Shown piece after piece: positions 50,997 to 61,015 of a stretch of DNA of 64,000 bases; position 1 is the stretch's first letter, and each line of letters opens with the position of its first letter. This DNA comes from Thiorhodospira sibirica ATCC 700588 (GTDB lineage Bacteria; Pseudomonadota; Gammaproteobacteria; Ectothiorhodospirales; Ectothiorhodospiraceae). The DNA lies in NCBI RefSeq assembly GCF_000227725.2, contig NZ_MU255056.1, positions 2,783,828 to 2,847,827 on the forward strand. The letters run 5' to 3'. The position numbers and the translations under genes are program-made. Under the pieces are notes generated by a model. It did no database searches. It was not told the origin of the DNA and saw nothing but the letters and a program-made list of their open reading frames with translations.

Positions 50997-51704
50997 ATGT
51001 TAGCCACCTTCACCCTGCCGCTGGCGCTGTTCAATTTCCTGCCGGTCATCTTTACCGCCATTGGCTTAAGCTTCATTGTGCGCTGGCTGCATCAGTGCCA
51101 GCCCACACACACGCCGCTGGCCATCTTCGCTGTGCTGCTCATCGTGGCCGGCGGTCTGGCCAAGGCCAGCTGGAAACTCATCGCCACCCTCAGCACCGAA
51201 TCCATCCTGTGGCTTTCCAATGCCCTGTTTCCGCTGATCGGGCCGGGTTTTTTTCTGCTGGCGGTGCTCAGCTTTGCCTGCTGGTATCAGCAGCGCAGCG
51301 GCAAAACACTCGTTTACCCGTGGCTGTGGGCGGTGCTGGTCATTGCCGCCGTCTTTATTCTGGCGGCCGTGCGCACCTGGGGGCTTGAAATCCCACGCGG
51401 CTGGTTTATCCCCATCATGAGCCTGACCACCGTCGGCAACCTGGGCTTAAGCATCGTGCTTATCCTCATGGCCCTACGGCTGCGCGCCCGCAGTCTTGCT
51501 GCACTGTTTGCGCTCAACATCTTCATGGTGTTTGCCCTGCAGCCGCTCGCCCTGATTGAACCCAAAACCCTTATGCTGCACTGGAGCGAACAAATCCTCA
51601 CCACGATGGGCACCTTATGCTTCACCGTTGCCGCCTATGGACTGAGCCGATACGCGACACGCCCCGGCGTTCTGGGCCGGAAAGAATCGCCCGCCGGGTA
51701 CTAA
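50997..51704 (+). CDS. Predicted seven-helix membrane protein, function unknown
   Basis: A protein of about 235 residues with about seven hydrophobic segments (near 8-28, 38-55, 73-92, 105-123, 135-155, 162-182 and 195-215) and short loops. I do not recognise the family and see no catalytic motif. It lies 18 bases after dapB on the same strand and may be cotranscribed. A TTG two codons upstream is an alternative start. The ISNCY-like element follows about 95 bases later. Confidence 0.6.
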   Translation: MLATFTLPLALFNFLPVIFTAIGLSFIVRWLHQCQPTHTPLAIFAVLLIVAGGLAKASWKLIATLSTESILWLSNALFPLIGPGFFLLAVLSFACWYQQRSGKTLVYPWLWAVLVIAAVFILAAVRTWGLEIPRGWFIPIMSLTTVGNLGLSIVLILMALRLRARSLAALFALNIFMVFALQPLALIEPKTLMLHWSEQILTTMGTLCFTVAAYGLSRYATRPGVLGRKESPAGY

Positions 51705-51749
51705 CCCCACACCCCGGAAGGATTTCAGGGCACGGCTTGGTGTTGCGGC

Positions 51750-51767
51750 GGTCTGGGGTAATTGCTG
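51750..51767 (+). repeat. 18-bp direct repeat, left copy
   Basis: GGTCTGGGGTAATTGCTG. The identical 18 bases occur at 53210-53227, so the two copies flank the ISNCY-like element at 31 bases (left) and 9 bases (right) from its inverted repeats. Confidence 0.7.
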
Positions 51768-51798
51768 TCAACCCAATTCAGAAAAGTCCCCTTTTGTG

Positions 51799-53200
51799 CA
51801 AAGCAGAAGTGTCCCCCGTAGAATGCGTGGTTATGGTGTTTGGGCTGGTGCCGGAGTGATGTTGCCCCGACCTCTCCAAGGGTGGTCCGGCGCCGGTTTG
51901 TAGGTTGGCTTGGCGGTCTGTTTTGCCTTGGCCTGGTCGACGCTGTGGTGGACACTTTTTTCATCATCCAGCGGTGTGGGCGGTTCGCCCTCAGCCAACA
52001 GACGGTAAGGCATGATGTGCCCCTGGTGCAGGAGGGTGATGGTGCCGTCGAAGGCCTCGCAGACGGTGAGGGTGGCACCCCGCAGGCGGTAGCCCTTGCC
52101 CTGTCCCTGAAGCTGATATTCCCGGTTCTTGAACTGGAAGCAAAGGTTCTTGGAGAGCTTACGGGTATGGTGCAGGCAAAGGATGAGGGCCTGCTCCTCG
52201 GGGCTGTGCAGCACCGGTCGGTGGGCATCCTGGGGGCTTTGTGGCTCGACGGCGAAGCGGGCGTTGAAGTCGGCCATGAAGGTGGGGAGGAAGGCGTTGG
52301 CGGCGTCGATGTCCGAGATCTCACGCAGGCGCAGCTCCTTGACCAAACGGTCTTGCAGGGTCTGGTTGGCCCGCTCCACCCGCCCCTTGGCCTGAGGCGT
52401 GTTGGCATGAATGGCGGCGATGTCGAGGGTCTTGAGGGCGCGGGAAAACTGGGTCAGCTCCCCGTCGTGCTCAGGATGATTGACACGGAAGATGCTGTGT
52501 TTGTCTGAGTAGAGGGCCACCGGACGTCCGTGCTGATCCAGGTATTGCTGTAGGGTCTCCATGTAGGCCTGGGTGGTCTCGGCGGGCACGAAGCGCAGGG
52601 CCATCAGGCGCCCTGTGGCGTCGTCGATGAACACAATCAGGGTACAGCGCGGGCCGCGCACCTCAAACCAGTCATGGGGCGAGCCGTCGATTTGAATGAG
52701 CTCCCCCAGGCAGGGGCGGCGTGGACGGCGCTGATGAATGCGGGCTTGCTTGCGTTGCTTGGGCTGCCATAGCCCATCGGCCACCATCCACTGGCGCAGG
52801 GTCTCGACCGAGAGATGATGACCATGGCGCTCGGCCAGCTTTTCGCAGGCCAGGGTGGGGCCAAAGTCGGTGTAGTGCGTCTTGACCAAGGCGAGCACCT
52901 CCTGGCGTACTGTCTCGGCAATGGCGTTATTGGGACGTCGGCCACGGTGGCCACTGCGTAGCCCTGTCGCCCCATGCTCACGATAGCGGCGAACCAGGCG
53001 CTTGACCTGGCGCACGCTCAACCCCAGGCGCTGGGCCGCCTCGGCCTGCCGCAGATGCTTGTTCGCCACCGCCTGAATCATCTCTAGTCGGTCAATTTCT
53101 TTGTGACTCATCGTAATGTGCTCCTTCGTCATGCGTGCCCCTCCCGCTTAAATATAAAGGGGACATTTTAGAATTGGACGAAGGGGACATTACTGCTTTG
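51799..53200 (-). mobile_element. ISNCY-like insertion sequence
   Basis: About 1.4 kb. The ends read CAAAGCAGAAGTGTCCCC (51799-51816) and, inverted, CAAAGCAGTAATGTCCCC (53183-53200), differing at two bases. Additional TGTCCCC/AGTCCCC motifs near both ends look like repeated transposase sites. The true tips may be further out, at the 18-bp direct repeats. It separates the dapB region from the rimP operon. Confidence 0.7.
51831..53111 (-). CDS. ISNCY-like DDE transposase
   Basis: A protein of about 426 residues. An N-terminal helix-turn-helix (ANKHLRQAEAAQRLGLSVRQVKRLVRRYREHG) and a second DNA-binding region precede an rve-type integrase core. The DDE residues are Asp in LIQIDGSPHDWF, Asp in LYSDKHSIF and Glu in GRVERANQTLQDRLVKELR. 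A C-terminal beta-rich domain (FQFKNREYQLQGQG) follows. The ATG at 53111 has AGGAG about nine bases upstream; a longer frame from 53132 lacks one. The frame is intact, so the element may be active. Confidence 0.85.
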   Translation of the reverse strand: MSHKEIDRLEMIQAVANKHLRQAEAAQRLGLSVRQVKRLVRRYREHGATGLRSGHRGRRPNNAIAETVRQEVLALVKTHYTDFGPTLACEKLAERHGHHLSVETLRQWMVADGLWQPKQRKQARIHQRRPRRPCLGELIQIDGSPHDWFEVRGPRCTLIVFIDDATGRLMALRFVPAETTQAYMETLQQYLDQHGRPVALYSDKHSIFRVNHPEHDGELTQFSRALKTLDIAAIHANTPQAKGRVERANQTLQDRLVKELRLREISDIDAANAFLPTFMADFNARFAVEPQSPQDAHRPVLHSPEEQALILCLHHTRKLSKNLCFQFKNREYQLQGQGKGYRLRGATLTVCEAFDGTITLLHQGHIMPYRLLAEGEPPTPLDDEKSVHHSVDQAKAKQTAKPTYKPAPDHPWRGRGNITPAPAQTP

Positions 53201-53209
53201 GGCTAACAA

Positions 53210-53227
53210 GGTCTGGGGTAATTGCTG
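53210..53227 (+). repeat. 18-bp direct repeat, right copy
   Basis: Identical to 51750-51767 and in the same orientation. Longer than a usual target duplication for such elements. Confidence 0.7.
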
Positions 53228-53244
53228 GACAGGTGTGGCGCTTT

Positions 53245-53274
53245 TTGTTAAAATTTAAAAATTAACCGTATATT
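53245..53274 (+). promoter_or_regulatory. Sigma-70 promoter upstream of the rimP operon
   Basis: TTGTTA (53245-53250), 18 bases of AT-rich spacer, then TATATT (53269-53274). Transcription would begin near 53281. This is the best promoter between the IS and rimP. Confidence 0.55.
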
Positions 53275-53280
53275 TTATTT

Positions 53281-53408
53281 GTCTGCGATGAGTGTATGCC
53301 TCTCGTGTGGCAGGCCGTTGGAAAGATTGCTACAGGGTGGGTTTGATGGCAATACCATGTCAAATCGCAACACTCTAGTTCTCAAAACCCCCGGATAGGG
53401 GGTTTTTT
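53281..53408 (+). ncRNA. Candidate leader RNA or small RNA ahead of rimP
   Basis: A segment of about 128 bases bounded by a plausible promoter (53245-53274) and a strong intrinsic terminator (53384-53408). It includes an imperfect hairpin with arms TTTGATGG and CCATGTCAAA near 53342-53364. Many gammaproteobacteria have a tRNA-fMet (metY) at this place, but this sequence does not fold as a tRNA. It could be an attenuator controlling rimP-nusA-infB or an independent small RNA. No homologue recognised. Confidence 0.45.
53384..53408 (+). terminator. Intrinsic terminator 55 bases before rimP
   Basis: AAAACCCCC, loop GGATA, GGGGG followed by T6. A textbook terminator placed before, not after, the operon, and so a candidate regulatory (readthrough-controlled) site. 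Confidence 0.85.
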
Positions 53409-53462
53409 GTTGCTGACGTTTACATGGGCCATTGGCCCATTTTTTTGTTTGTGGAGTCTGTT

Positions 53463-53921
53463 GTGCAGCGGGATCCTCTTTCTTTAGAAACGCTTTTAAG
53501 GCCGGTGGTTGAAGGGCTGGGTCTGGAACTGTGGGGGCTTGATTATCAGGCCAGCAAAGGCCACGCCCGGCTGTGTATTTATATTGATCATGCCGATGGC
53601 ATTAGCATTGATCGCTGTGCGCGGGTCAGCGAGCAGGTCAGTGCGGTACTGGATGTTGAAGACCCCATCAAGCTGCCCTATACCCTTGAAGTGTCCTCGC
53701 CGGGGGTGGATCGCCCGTTATTTAATCGGGAGCAGTTGCTTCGCTACCAGGGCTGTGAGGTCAGAATCCGCATGGAGTGGCCCGTGCAGGGGCAGCGCCA
53801 TTTTACCGGGACGGTGGCTGACGTGGATGCTGAGCAGGTCACAATTGCGCTGAAGCAAGAGCGCGTTGCGCTTCCACTGGACGCGATTGCCAGCGCGCGT
53901 TTGATACCCAAGAGGGCATGA
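53463..53921 (+). CDS. rimP: Ribosome maturation factor RimP
   Basis: A 152-residue 30S assembly factor. The family blocks [38 protein letters not shown] and a C-terminal Sm-like barrel are visible. The GTG at 53463 has GGAG about seven bases upstream and gives the usual length; the upstream frame overlaps nothing but is not family-like. Its TGA overlaps the nusA start. Confidence 0.93.
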   Translation: MQRDPLSLETLLRPVVEGLGLELWGLDYQASKGHARLCIYIDHADGISIDRCARVSEQVSAVLDVEDPIKLPYTLEVSSPGVDRPLFNREQLLRYQGCEVRIRMEWPVQGQRHFTGTVADVDAEQVTIALKQERVALPLDAIASARLIPKRA

Positions 53922-55423
53922 TGAATAAAGAAATTTTGCTGGTGGTTGATGCCGTATCCAATGAAAAGGGTGTGGCCAAGGAGATTATCTTTGAGGCCAT
54001 TGAATCTGCCCTGGCCTCGGCCACGCGTAAAAAATACGAAGGCGCGATTGATGTGCGCGTGAACATCAACCGCCTGAGCGGGGATTATGAGACCTTTCGT
54101 CGTTGGTTGGTCGTCGATGATGAAGATCCGGGCTTTGAATCCAATGACCGCCAGATTTTGCTCTCCTATGCGCAGCAAAAAGCGCCCGACTGCGCGGTGG
54201 GTGATTATCTTGAGGAGCCGATGGAGTCGGTGGAGTTTGGACGCATTGCCGCGCAAACCGCCAAGCAGGTGATTGTGCAGAAAGTGCGCGAGGCGGAGCG
54301 CAACAAGGTGGTGGATGAGTACCGTTCCAAGTTGGGGCAGTTGATCATGGGAACGGTCAAAAAGTCTGAGCGCAATGGGGTGTATCTGGATTTGGGGAAT
54401 AATGCCGAGGCTTTTATTCCGCGTGAGGATATGATTGCCCGTGAAACGGTGCGGCCCAATGATCGGCTGCGCGGTTATCTGCGTGAGGTGCGTACCGAGA
54501 TGCGCGGCCCACAGTTGATTGTCAGTCGCACCGCGCCGGAGTTTTTGATTGAGCTGTTTAAGCTGGAAGTGCCCGAGGTTGGTCAGGGTTTGATCGAGAT
54601 CATGGGCGCGGCGCGTGATCCGGGGCTGCGGGCCAAGATTGCGGTGCGCTCGCATGATCCGCGTCTGGATCCGGTCGGCGCGTGTGTGGGGATGCGCGGC
54701 TCACGGGTACAATCAGTTTCCAATGAGCTGGCTGGCGAGCGGATTGATATCATTGTGTGGGACGAACACCCGGCGCAGTTTGTGATCAATGCGATGTCAC
54801 CCGCCGAGGTCTTGTCGATTGTAGTGGATGAAGATCGCCGGGCGATGGATATTGCGGTCACTGAGGAGAAGCTGTCGCAGGCCATTGGCCGGGGCGGGCA
54901 GAATGTGCGTCTGGCCTCGCAGCTCACCGCCTGGGAGCTCAATGTGATGACGCAGACGCAGGCCGAGGAGAAACATCAGGCTGAGGCGGCGGAATTGCAG
55001 CGCCTGTTTGTCGAGCATCTGGGCATCAGCGAAGAGACGGCGAGTATTCTGGTGCGCGAAGGCTTTTCCAGTATCGAGGAAGTGGCCTACGTGCCTTCCT
55101 CCGAGATTATGCAGATTGCGGAATTTGATGAGGCGATGATTGAGAATCTGCGTCATCTGGCACGCGATGCGCTGCTGACCAAGGCGATTGCCAGCGAAGA
55201 AGAGATTCTAGGCCATGAACCGGCAGAGGATTTGTTGAATATGGACGGGATGGATAAAGAACTGGCTTACCGCCTGGCGGCGGAGGGGATTCGCACCATG
55301 GAGGATTTGGCCGAGCAATCGGTGGATGATTTGATGAGCCTGGCCAGGCTTGAGGAGGCCCAGGCCGCACAGTTAATTATGACTGCGCGGGCGCCCTGGT
55401 TTAGCGAAAACAGCCAGGGCTGA
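53918..55423 (+). CDS. nusA: Transcription termination/antitermination protein NusA
   Basis: A 501-residue RNA polymerase-binding factor. In order: the N-terminal domain ([18 protein letters not shown]), S1 (about 135-200, [27 protein letters not shown]), KH1 and KH2 ([46 protein letters not shown]), and two acidic helix-hairpin-helix repeats at the C-terminus as in E. coli. Two adjacent ATG codons (53918 and 53921) are possible starts. Coupled to rimP by overlap. Confidence 0.97.
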   Translation: MMNKEILLVVDAVSNEKGVAKEIIFEAIESALASATRKKYEGAIDVRVNINRLSGDYETFRRWLVVDDEDPGFESNDRQILLSYAQQKAPDCAVGDYLEEPMESVEFGRIAAQTAKQVIVQKVREAERNKVVDEYRSKLGQLIMGTVKKSERNGVYLDLGNNAEAFIPREDMIARETVRPNDRLRGYLREVRTEMRGPQLIVSRTAPEFLIELFKLEVPEVGQGLIEIMGAARDPGLRAKIAVRSHDPRLDPVGACVGMRGSRVQSVSNELAGERIDIIVWDEHPAQFVINAMSPAEVLSIVVDEDRRAMDIAVTEEKLSQAIGRGGQNVRLASQLTAWELNVMTQTQAEEKHQAEAAELQRLFVEHLGISEETASILVREGFSSIEEVAYVPSSEIMQIAEFDEAMIENLRHLARDALLTKAIASEEEILGHEPAEDLLNMDGMDKELAYRLAAEGIRTMEDLAEQSVDDLMSLARLEEAQAAQLIMTARAPWFSENSQG

Positions 55424-55514
55424 GCACGTTGAGGTTATCAGTTTAACCAGCAGGTTGACTGTTTGATGGTATGTTAATTGGGTGCAGGATCAGAGTTGCA
55501 CCGGAGGTGACGGT

Positions 55515-58337
55515 ATGACCGATGTAACGGTAAAACAATTATCCGAGGTGGTAGGTACGCCGGTGGAAAAGCTTATAGAACAGCTGGGTGAAGCGGGTGT
55601 GCCCGTCTCCGGCCCCGGTCAGACAGTCACCGAAGAGCAAAAACTGAAATTGCTTGACTATTTGCGCAAGACGCACGGCAAGGAAGTGGCCGAGGCCTCG
55701 GCCCGGCGCATTACCCTGCGGCGCAAGAGCACCTCAGAGATCAAGATCACCAATCCGCAGGGGCGTCCCAAGACGGTGAGTGTGGAGGTGCGCAAGCGGC
55801 GGACCTATGTCAAGCGTGAGGGTGAGGCGCAAGTGGTGCCAACCCCACCGCCGAGTCGGGCGGCCGAGGTTGCCCGTCAGGTGGAAGAGGAGGCGGCCCG
55901 CCGCGCAGAAGAAGCGCGTAAGGCACAGGAAGCACCCAAGAAAGCCGAGCCTGTCATTGCATCGCCCGAGACAGCGGTGGTCACGCCTGAGCAACCCCCG
56001 AGCAGCGCAGCGGCAGAATCAACACCACCAGCACCGCCAGCCCCTGAAGCGCAGGCGATTCCCCCTATTGAAACCAGCACAGCAGAAGCAAGCACGGCGA
56101 ATGCACCACCAGCAGCACACGGTAACCAGCGCGAGGCATCGGGTAAATTGGTAGAACAGGCACGCACAAAAGAACACACTCCCGGCAATAAACCCGCAGG
56201 ACAGCAGCGCAACAAACCGGCTGGCGAGCGCCGGAGTGGTCCTGCTGGAGCCGGGGCCCGCAAGCCCGCTGAGGGCAGCAGCGCAGGCGGACAGGCCGAA
56301 AAGCGCCGCGAACCCAACAAACCCGCAGGCAGTAGCGGCACAGATCCGCGCAAACGTCCCGCCGCTGCCGGTATCGCCCCCGCTGCTGCGCCCGCGACCA
56401 GCGCTGCGGCGGCTGCCGGTAAACGGCGGCGTCCGGGCAGTAAAAATAAAGAGGCCCTCAACGAAAGCCGCCAGCGGCGCGAGGAGTTGCAAGCCAGCAA
56501 TGATCGGCGCGGACGGCGCGGAAAAGGCGGGCGCACGCAACAGGCCGTGGCCAAGCATGGCTTTGAACGCCCCACCGCGCCCGTGGTGCGTGAGGTGGCC
56601 TTGCCAGAAACTATTACCGTCGGCGAATTGGCCCAGAAGATGGCGGTGAAAGCCCCCGAGGTCATCAAGACTTTGATGGGGATGGGGGTGATGGCGACGA
56701 TCAACCAGCCGATTGATCAGGATACCGCGACGCTGGTGGTCGAGGAGATGGGCCATGTCGCCAAAGCGGTGCAGGTGAATGATCTTGAAGATGAGCTTTC
56801 GCTGGCGGTTGCGCAACAAGGGGCCGCGATTTTGCGCCCCCCGGTGGTCACTGTTATGGGGCATGTGGATCATGGCAAGACCTCCTTGCTCGATTACATC
56901 CGCTCCACGCAAGTGGCTTCCAAAGAGGCTGGCGGGATCACCCAGCATATCGGGGCCTATCATGTCAGCACCTCACGCGGTGGCGTCACCTTTCTGGACA
57001 CCCCCGGCCATGCGGCTTTTACCTCGATGCGCGCCCGTGGCGCCAAGGTCACTGACGTAGTGGTATTGGTGGTGGCCGCTGATGACGGCGTGATGCCGCA
57101 AACCATTGAGGCCATTCAACATGCCAAGGCCGCAGAGGTGCCCCTGGTGGTCGCGGTCAATAAAATCGACAAGCCCCATGCCGATCCTGACCGGGTGAAA
57201 AATGAGCTGGCACAGCACAATGTGATTCCTGAGGAATGGGGCGGCGATACCCAGTTTTTATATGTCTCGGCGAAAACCGGCGAGGGCATTGAGGGCCTGC
57301 TAGAAGCTATCAGCCTGCAGTCTGAGCTGATGGAACTCACCGCCCCCAGCGAAGGTCATGCCCAAGGGGTGGTGATTGAATCCCAGCTGGACAAGGGACG
57401 CGGCCCGGTCGCGACCATTTTGGTACAAAGCGGCACTTTGCATCGTGGCGATGTGGTGTTGACCGGGCAGGAATATGGCCGGGTGCGGGCGATGTTTGAC
57501 GAAAACGGCAAGGCCATCAAATCTGCCGGCCCGTCCATTCCGGTGGTGGTGCTGGGGCTGTCTGGCGTTCCCAATGCCGGCGATGATGTGCTGGTCTTGC
57601 AGGATGAGCGCAAGGCGCGGGAAGTGGCCTTGTTCCGTCAGGGCAAATACCGCGAGACCAAGCTGGCCACGCAACAGGCCGCCAAGCTGGAAAACATCTT
57701 CAGCCAGATGCAGGAAGGGGGCGCGGCCTCGGTCAATATCCTGCTCAAGACCGACGTGCAAGGCAGTGCTGAGGCGCTGCGTGATTCTCTGGAAAAACTT
57801 TCCACCGATGAGGTCAAGGTCAAGATCATTGCCGCCGGGGTGGGGGGGATTACCGAATCGGATGTCAATCTGGCCAAGGCCTCCACGGCCATCATCATTG
57901 GCTTTAATGTGCGTGCCGACGCCGCTGCGCGCAAGACCGTCGCTGAGGAAGGCGTCGATCTGCGCTATTACAGCGTGATTTACGAGGCCATTGATGATGT
58001 CAAACAGGCGCTTTCCGGTCTGCTCTCGCCAGAGATGCGCGAAGAGATCATCGGGCTGGCACAGGTGCGTGATGTCTTTAAGTCTTCGCAATTTGGGGCG
58101 GTGGCCGGCTGTCTGGTCATTGAAGGCACGGTCAAGCGCGGTAATCCGATTCGCGTGCTGCGCAATAACGTGGTGATCTATGAGGGTGAACTTGAATCGC
58201 TGCGCCGCTTCAAAGATGATGTGAACGAAGTGCGCAACGGTACCGAGTGCGGTATTGCGGTGAAAAATTACAACGATGTCAAATCTGGCGACCAAATCGA
58301 GGTCTATCAGCGCTTCGAGGTTGCCCGCAGCCTGTAG
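55515..58337 (+). CDS. infB: Translation initiation factor IF-2
   Basis: A 940-residue GTPase that places initiator tRNA on the 30S subunit. The N-terminal IF2 domain (1-50) is followed by a long basic, Ala/Pro/Glu-rich linker (about 100-330) with many Lys/Arg-Pro repeats. The second IF2_N block contains [27 protein letters not shown]. The G domain has [16 protein letters not shown] and NKIDKP. Domains II, III and IV follow. The ATG at 55515 has a perfect GGAGGT ribosome site; the longer frame from 55482 is not needed. Confidence 0.97.
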   Translation: MTDVTVKQLSEVVGTPVEKLIEQLGEAGVPVSGPGQTVTEEQKLKLLDYLRKTHGKEVAEASARRITLRRKSTSEIKITNPQGRPKTVSVEVRKRRTYVKREGEAQVVPTPPPSRAAEVARQVEEEAARRAEEARKAQEAPKKAEPVIASPETAVVTPEQPPSSAAAESTPPAPPAPEAQAIPPIETSTAEASTANAPPAAHGNQREASGKLVEQARTKEHTPGNKPAGQQRNKPAGERRSGPAGAGARKPAEGSSAGGQAEKRREPNKPAGSSGTDPRKRPAAAGIAPAAAPATSAAAAAGKRRRPGSKNKEALNESRQRREELQASNDRRGRRGKGGRTQQAVAKHGFERPTAPVVREVALPETITVGELAQKMAVKAPEVIKTLMGMGVMATINQPIDQDTATLVVEEMGHVAKAVQVNDLEDELSLAVAQQGAAILRPPVVTVMGHVDHGKTSLLDYIRSTQVASKEAGGITQHIGAYHVSTSRGGVTFLDTPGHAAFTSMRARGAKVTDVVVLVVAADDGVMPQTIEAIQHAKAAEVPLVVAVNKIDKPHADPDRVKNELAQHNVIPEEWGGDTQFLYVSAKTGEGIEGLLEAISLQSELMELTAPSEGHAQGVVIESQLDKGRGPVATILVQSGTLHRGDVVLTGQEYGRVRAMFDENGKAIKSAGPSIPVVVLGLSGVPNAGDDVLVLQDERKAREVALFRQGKYRETKLATQQAAKLENIFSQMQEGGAASVNILLKTDVQGSAEALRDSLEKLSTDEVKVKIIAAGVGGITESDVNLAKASTAIIIGFNVRADAAARKTVAEEGVDLRYYSVIYEAIDDVKQALSGLLSPEMREEIIGLAQVRDVFKSSQFGAVAGCLVIEGTVKRGNPIRVLRNNVVIYEGELESLRRFKDDVNEVRNGTECGIAVKNYNDVKSGDQIEVYQRFEVARSL

Positions 58338-58348
58338 GAGCTCGCCAC

Positions 58349-58756
58349 ATGCCTAGAGATTATGCGCGTACCGACCGGGTCGGTGACCAGATTCAGCGCG
58401 AGCTGGCTGAACTGCTGCGCCATGAGGTCAATGACCCGGGGATCGGCATGATCACCCTGGCCGGGGTTGAGGTATCGCGTGATTTTGCCTATGCCAAGGT
58501 CTATTTTTCGGTGCTGGGGGATGACACCCAGATCAAGGCCAGTCAAGCCGCACTGCAACGGGCCAGCAGTTTTTTGCGCCGCGAGCTGGGGCGGCGCATA
58601 CGCCTGCGTACCATCCCGCAGCTGCGCTTTGTCTATGACGATACACAGCTGCGCGGGGCCAAGATCTCGGCCTTGATTGATCAGGCCATTGCCGAGGATC
58701 GGGCAAAGCACACCCCGGATGACCCACCCGATGGCGAAACGCCGTCTGAGCGCTGA
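58349..58756 (+). CDS. rbfA: 30S ribosome-binding factor A
   Basis: A 135-residue KH-fold protein that helps 16S rRNA maturation at low temperature. The family blocks RVGDQIQRELAELLRHEVNDP, AYAKVYFSVLG and RTIPQLRFVYD are present. The ATG at 58349 has TAGGAG ten bases upstream. It lies 11 bases after infB and nine before truB. Confidence 0.95.
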   Translation: MPRDYARTDRVGDQIQRELAELLRHEVNDPGIGMITLAGVEVSRDFAYAKVYFSVLGDDTQIKASQAALQRASSFLRRELGRRIRLRTIPQLRFVYDDTQLRGAKISALIDQAIAEDRAKHTPDDPPDGETPSER

Positions 58757-58765
58757 GCACAGACC

Positions 58766-59689
58766 GTGAACAGCCCAGCGTCCAAACCCGTGCGTCGAGA
58801 TGTGCATGGCATCGTCTTGCTGGATAAACCGGCGGGGTATTCCTCCAATCAGGCCCTGCAACGGGTCAAACGCCTGTTTCGGGCGCGCAAGGCCGGCCAT
58901 ACGGGTAGCCTTGATCCACTGGCGACGGGGGTGTTGCCCATCTGTCTGGGCGAGGCCACTAAGGTATCGGGCTATCTGCTGGATGCCGATAAATACTATC
59001 AGGCGGTTTGTCGCCTGGGTGAGGCCACCACCACCGGGGATGCCGAGGGCGAGGTGATTGCCCGCTACCCCCTGCCGGCGCTGGAGCCTGCACACGTTGC
59101 CCAGGTTTTTGCCGGGCTACATGGCCCACTGGAACAGATTCCGCCCATGTATTCCGCGCTCAAACACCAAGGCCAGCGGCTTTATACCCTGGCGCGTGCA
59201 GGACGCGAGGTGGAGCGTGCGCCCCGGTGCGTGCAGATTCATGCCTTAACGCTGGAATCTTTGCAGGGTCCGATGTTGAGCTTTAGCGTGCATTGCTCAA
59301 AAGGAACCTATGTGCGCACCCTCGCCGAGGAGATCGGCGCCCGTCTGGGCTGTGGCAGCGCACATTTGACCGCCTTGCGTCGAACCGGCCTGGGACAGCT
59401 GGCGCAGCACACCCTGTACACCCTGGAGGCGCTCACCGCCTTGGCTGAACATGACGATGCCGCCCTGCTGGCAAGCTTGACACCGATGGATGCGGCCTTG
59501 AGTCACTGGCCACAGATTATGCTGGATCAGGCCAGCGCGCATTTTGTGCGCCAAGGGCAGGCGGTGTTTGTGCCCAATGCGCCCACCCACGGCGATTTAC
59601 GCCTATACGATGCGGCGCAGCGTTTCATCGGGCTGGGACAGGTTCTGGAGGATGGGCGTATCGCCCCCAAACGCCTGCTGCAAAGCTGA
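58766..59689 (+). CDS. truB: tRNA pseudouridine-55 synthase
   Basis: A 307-residue enzyme forming pseudouridine 55 in the T-loop of tRNAs. The catalytic Asp is in KAGHTGSLDPLATGVLPI. Other blocks are GIVLLDKPAGYSSNQALQRVKR and SKGTYVRTLAEEIGARLGC, and a C-terminal domain follows. The start is GTG at 58766. In most gammaproteobacteria rpsO and pnp come next; here a TraB-like gene follows after about 106 bases. Confidence 0.96.
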   Translation: MNSPASKPVRRDVHGIVLLDKPAGYSSNQALQRVKRLFRARKAGHTGSLDPLATGVLPICLGEATKVSGYLLDADKYYQAVCRLGEATTTGDAEGEVIARYPLPALEPAHVAQVFAGLHGPLEQIPPMYSALKHQGQRLYTLARAGREVERAPRCVQIHALTLESLQGPMLSFSVHCSKGTYVRTLAEEIGARLGCGSAHLTALRRTGLGQLAQHTLYTLEALTALAEHDDAALLASLTPMDAALSHWPQIMLDQASAHFVRQGQAVFVPNAPTHGDLRLYDAAQRFIGLGQVLEDGRIAPKRLLQS

Positions 59690-59795
59690 TGGAGCATTGC
59701 GACAACGCATCCCATACCGTTAAGCCCGATGCACATGATCGCCCTTAGCCAGCCGTATCCACCACAACCCCTTATCTTCGCTCACGAGTGCTTCT

Positions 59796-61004
59796 ATGGA
59801 TTCAGCTTCCACCCCCCAGACCACCGAACCACACTTTAGCCTCACGCTGCATGATACGCAGATCACGGTATTGGGCACGGCGCACGTTTCCAAAACCTCC
59901 GCCGAGGTGGTGCAGCAGATGCTCGATAGCGGCGCGTATGACGCAGTGGCCGTAGAACTGTGCCCCAGCCGCCATCAATCGCTGGTCAAACCCGATGACA
60001 TGGCGCGCATGGATCTGTTTCAGATTCTGCGCGAGGGCAAGGTCACTATGATTGCTGCCAGTCTGGCATTGGGGGCCTATCAGCAGCGTCTGGCCGAGCA
60101 ATTCGGGATTGAGCCGGGGGCAGAGATGCGCATGGCCTTACAAGGCGCTCGCGAACATCAATTGCCCGTGTTATTGATCGACCGCGAACTGGGAACTACC
60201 CTCAAGCGCAGTTATCGCAATGTGCCCTGGTGGAAACGCTTTAATCTGTTTGCCGGTCTGATGGCCAGCCTGGTGAGTCGGGAAAAAATCAGCGAAAGCG
60301 AAATCGAGGCACTCAAGCAAGGCGATATGCTGGAGACCACCTTTGCCCAGTTTGCCGATGACTCCCGCGAATTATATGAGCCGTTGATTGCCGAGCGTGA
60401 CCGCTATATGGCAGCGCGCCTGCAAAGTATTGCCCGTGACGGCGACTATCGCCATATTCTGGCGGTGGTCGGGGCTGGCCATCTGCAAGGCATTGAGGCA
60501 CATCTGCGCACCCCCTCCAGCGCCCCGGTCGAGGTGATTCGCGATATGGAACAGGTGCCCCCCCCGGCCCGCTGGCCCAAATTCGTGCCGTGGGTCATTG
60601 TCGCCTTGATTCTCACCGGCTTTGCCATTGGCTTTAGTCGCAATCCCGAGCTGGGCATGAGCCTGGTGTTGATGTGGATTTATATCAATGGCGGTCTGGC
60701 AGCCTTGGGCGCCATCATTGCCCGCGCCCATCCCGGTACCGTGCTGGCCGCCGCCCTGGCCGCACCGCTGACCTCGCTCAATCCCACCATTGGCGTGGGC
60801 ATGGTGGCCGCTGCCGTAGAAATCTATCTGCGCAAGCCCAATGTCGGCGATTTTTCCAATCTGCGACGCGACACCATGCGACTGCGTGGCTGGTGGAATA
60901 ATCGTGTTTCACGCGTATTTGTGGTATTTATGCTCACAACCCTGGGTTCAGCCATCGGCACCTACACCGCAGGCTTTACCATTTTTGAGCGCCTGATGAA
61001 TTAA
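59796..61004 (+). CDS. TraB/PrgY-family membrane protein
   Basis: A 402-residue protein. The N-terminal TraB domain (about 15-240) has the motif VLGTAHVSKTSAEVV, the conserved Glu in VAVELCPSRH and the block ILAVVGAGHLQGIEAHL. Three to four transmembrane helices follow (about 262-400), with NPTIGVGMVAAAVEIYLRKP between. TraB/PrgY proteins include the enterococcal pheromone shutdown protein and Tiki-type metalloproteases; the GTAHVS and Glu motifs are the presumed metal site. Its role in proteobacteria is not established. It precedes apaG by 11 bases and may be cotranscribed with it. Confidence 0.85.
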   Translation: MDSASTPQTTEPHFSLTLHDTQITVLGTAHVSKTSAEVVQQMLDSGAYDAVAVELCPSRHQSLVKPDDMARMDLFQILREGKVTMIAASLALGAYQQRLAEQFGIEPGAEMRMALQGAREHQLPVLLIDRELGTTLKRSYRNVPWWKRFNLFAGLMASLVSREKISESEIEALKQGDMLETTFAQFADDSRELYEPLIAERDRYMAARLQSIARDGDYRHILAVVGAGHLQGIEAHLRTPSSAPVEVIRDMEQVPPPARWPKFVPWVIVALILTGFAIGFSRNPELGMSLVLMWIYINGGLAALGAIIARAHPGTVLAAALAAPLTSLNPTIGVGMVAAAVEIYLRKPNVGDFSNLRRDTMRLRGWWNNRVSRVFVVFMLTTLGSAIGTYTAGFTIFERLMN

Positions 61005-61015
61005 AGGAGTACACC

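Noticed and set aside
53281-53408. tRNA-fMet (metY) ahead of rimP
   Set aside because: No cloverleaf, no CAT anticodon arm and no CCA end can be drawn.
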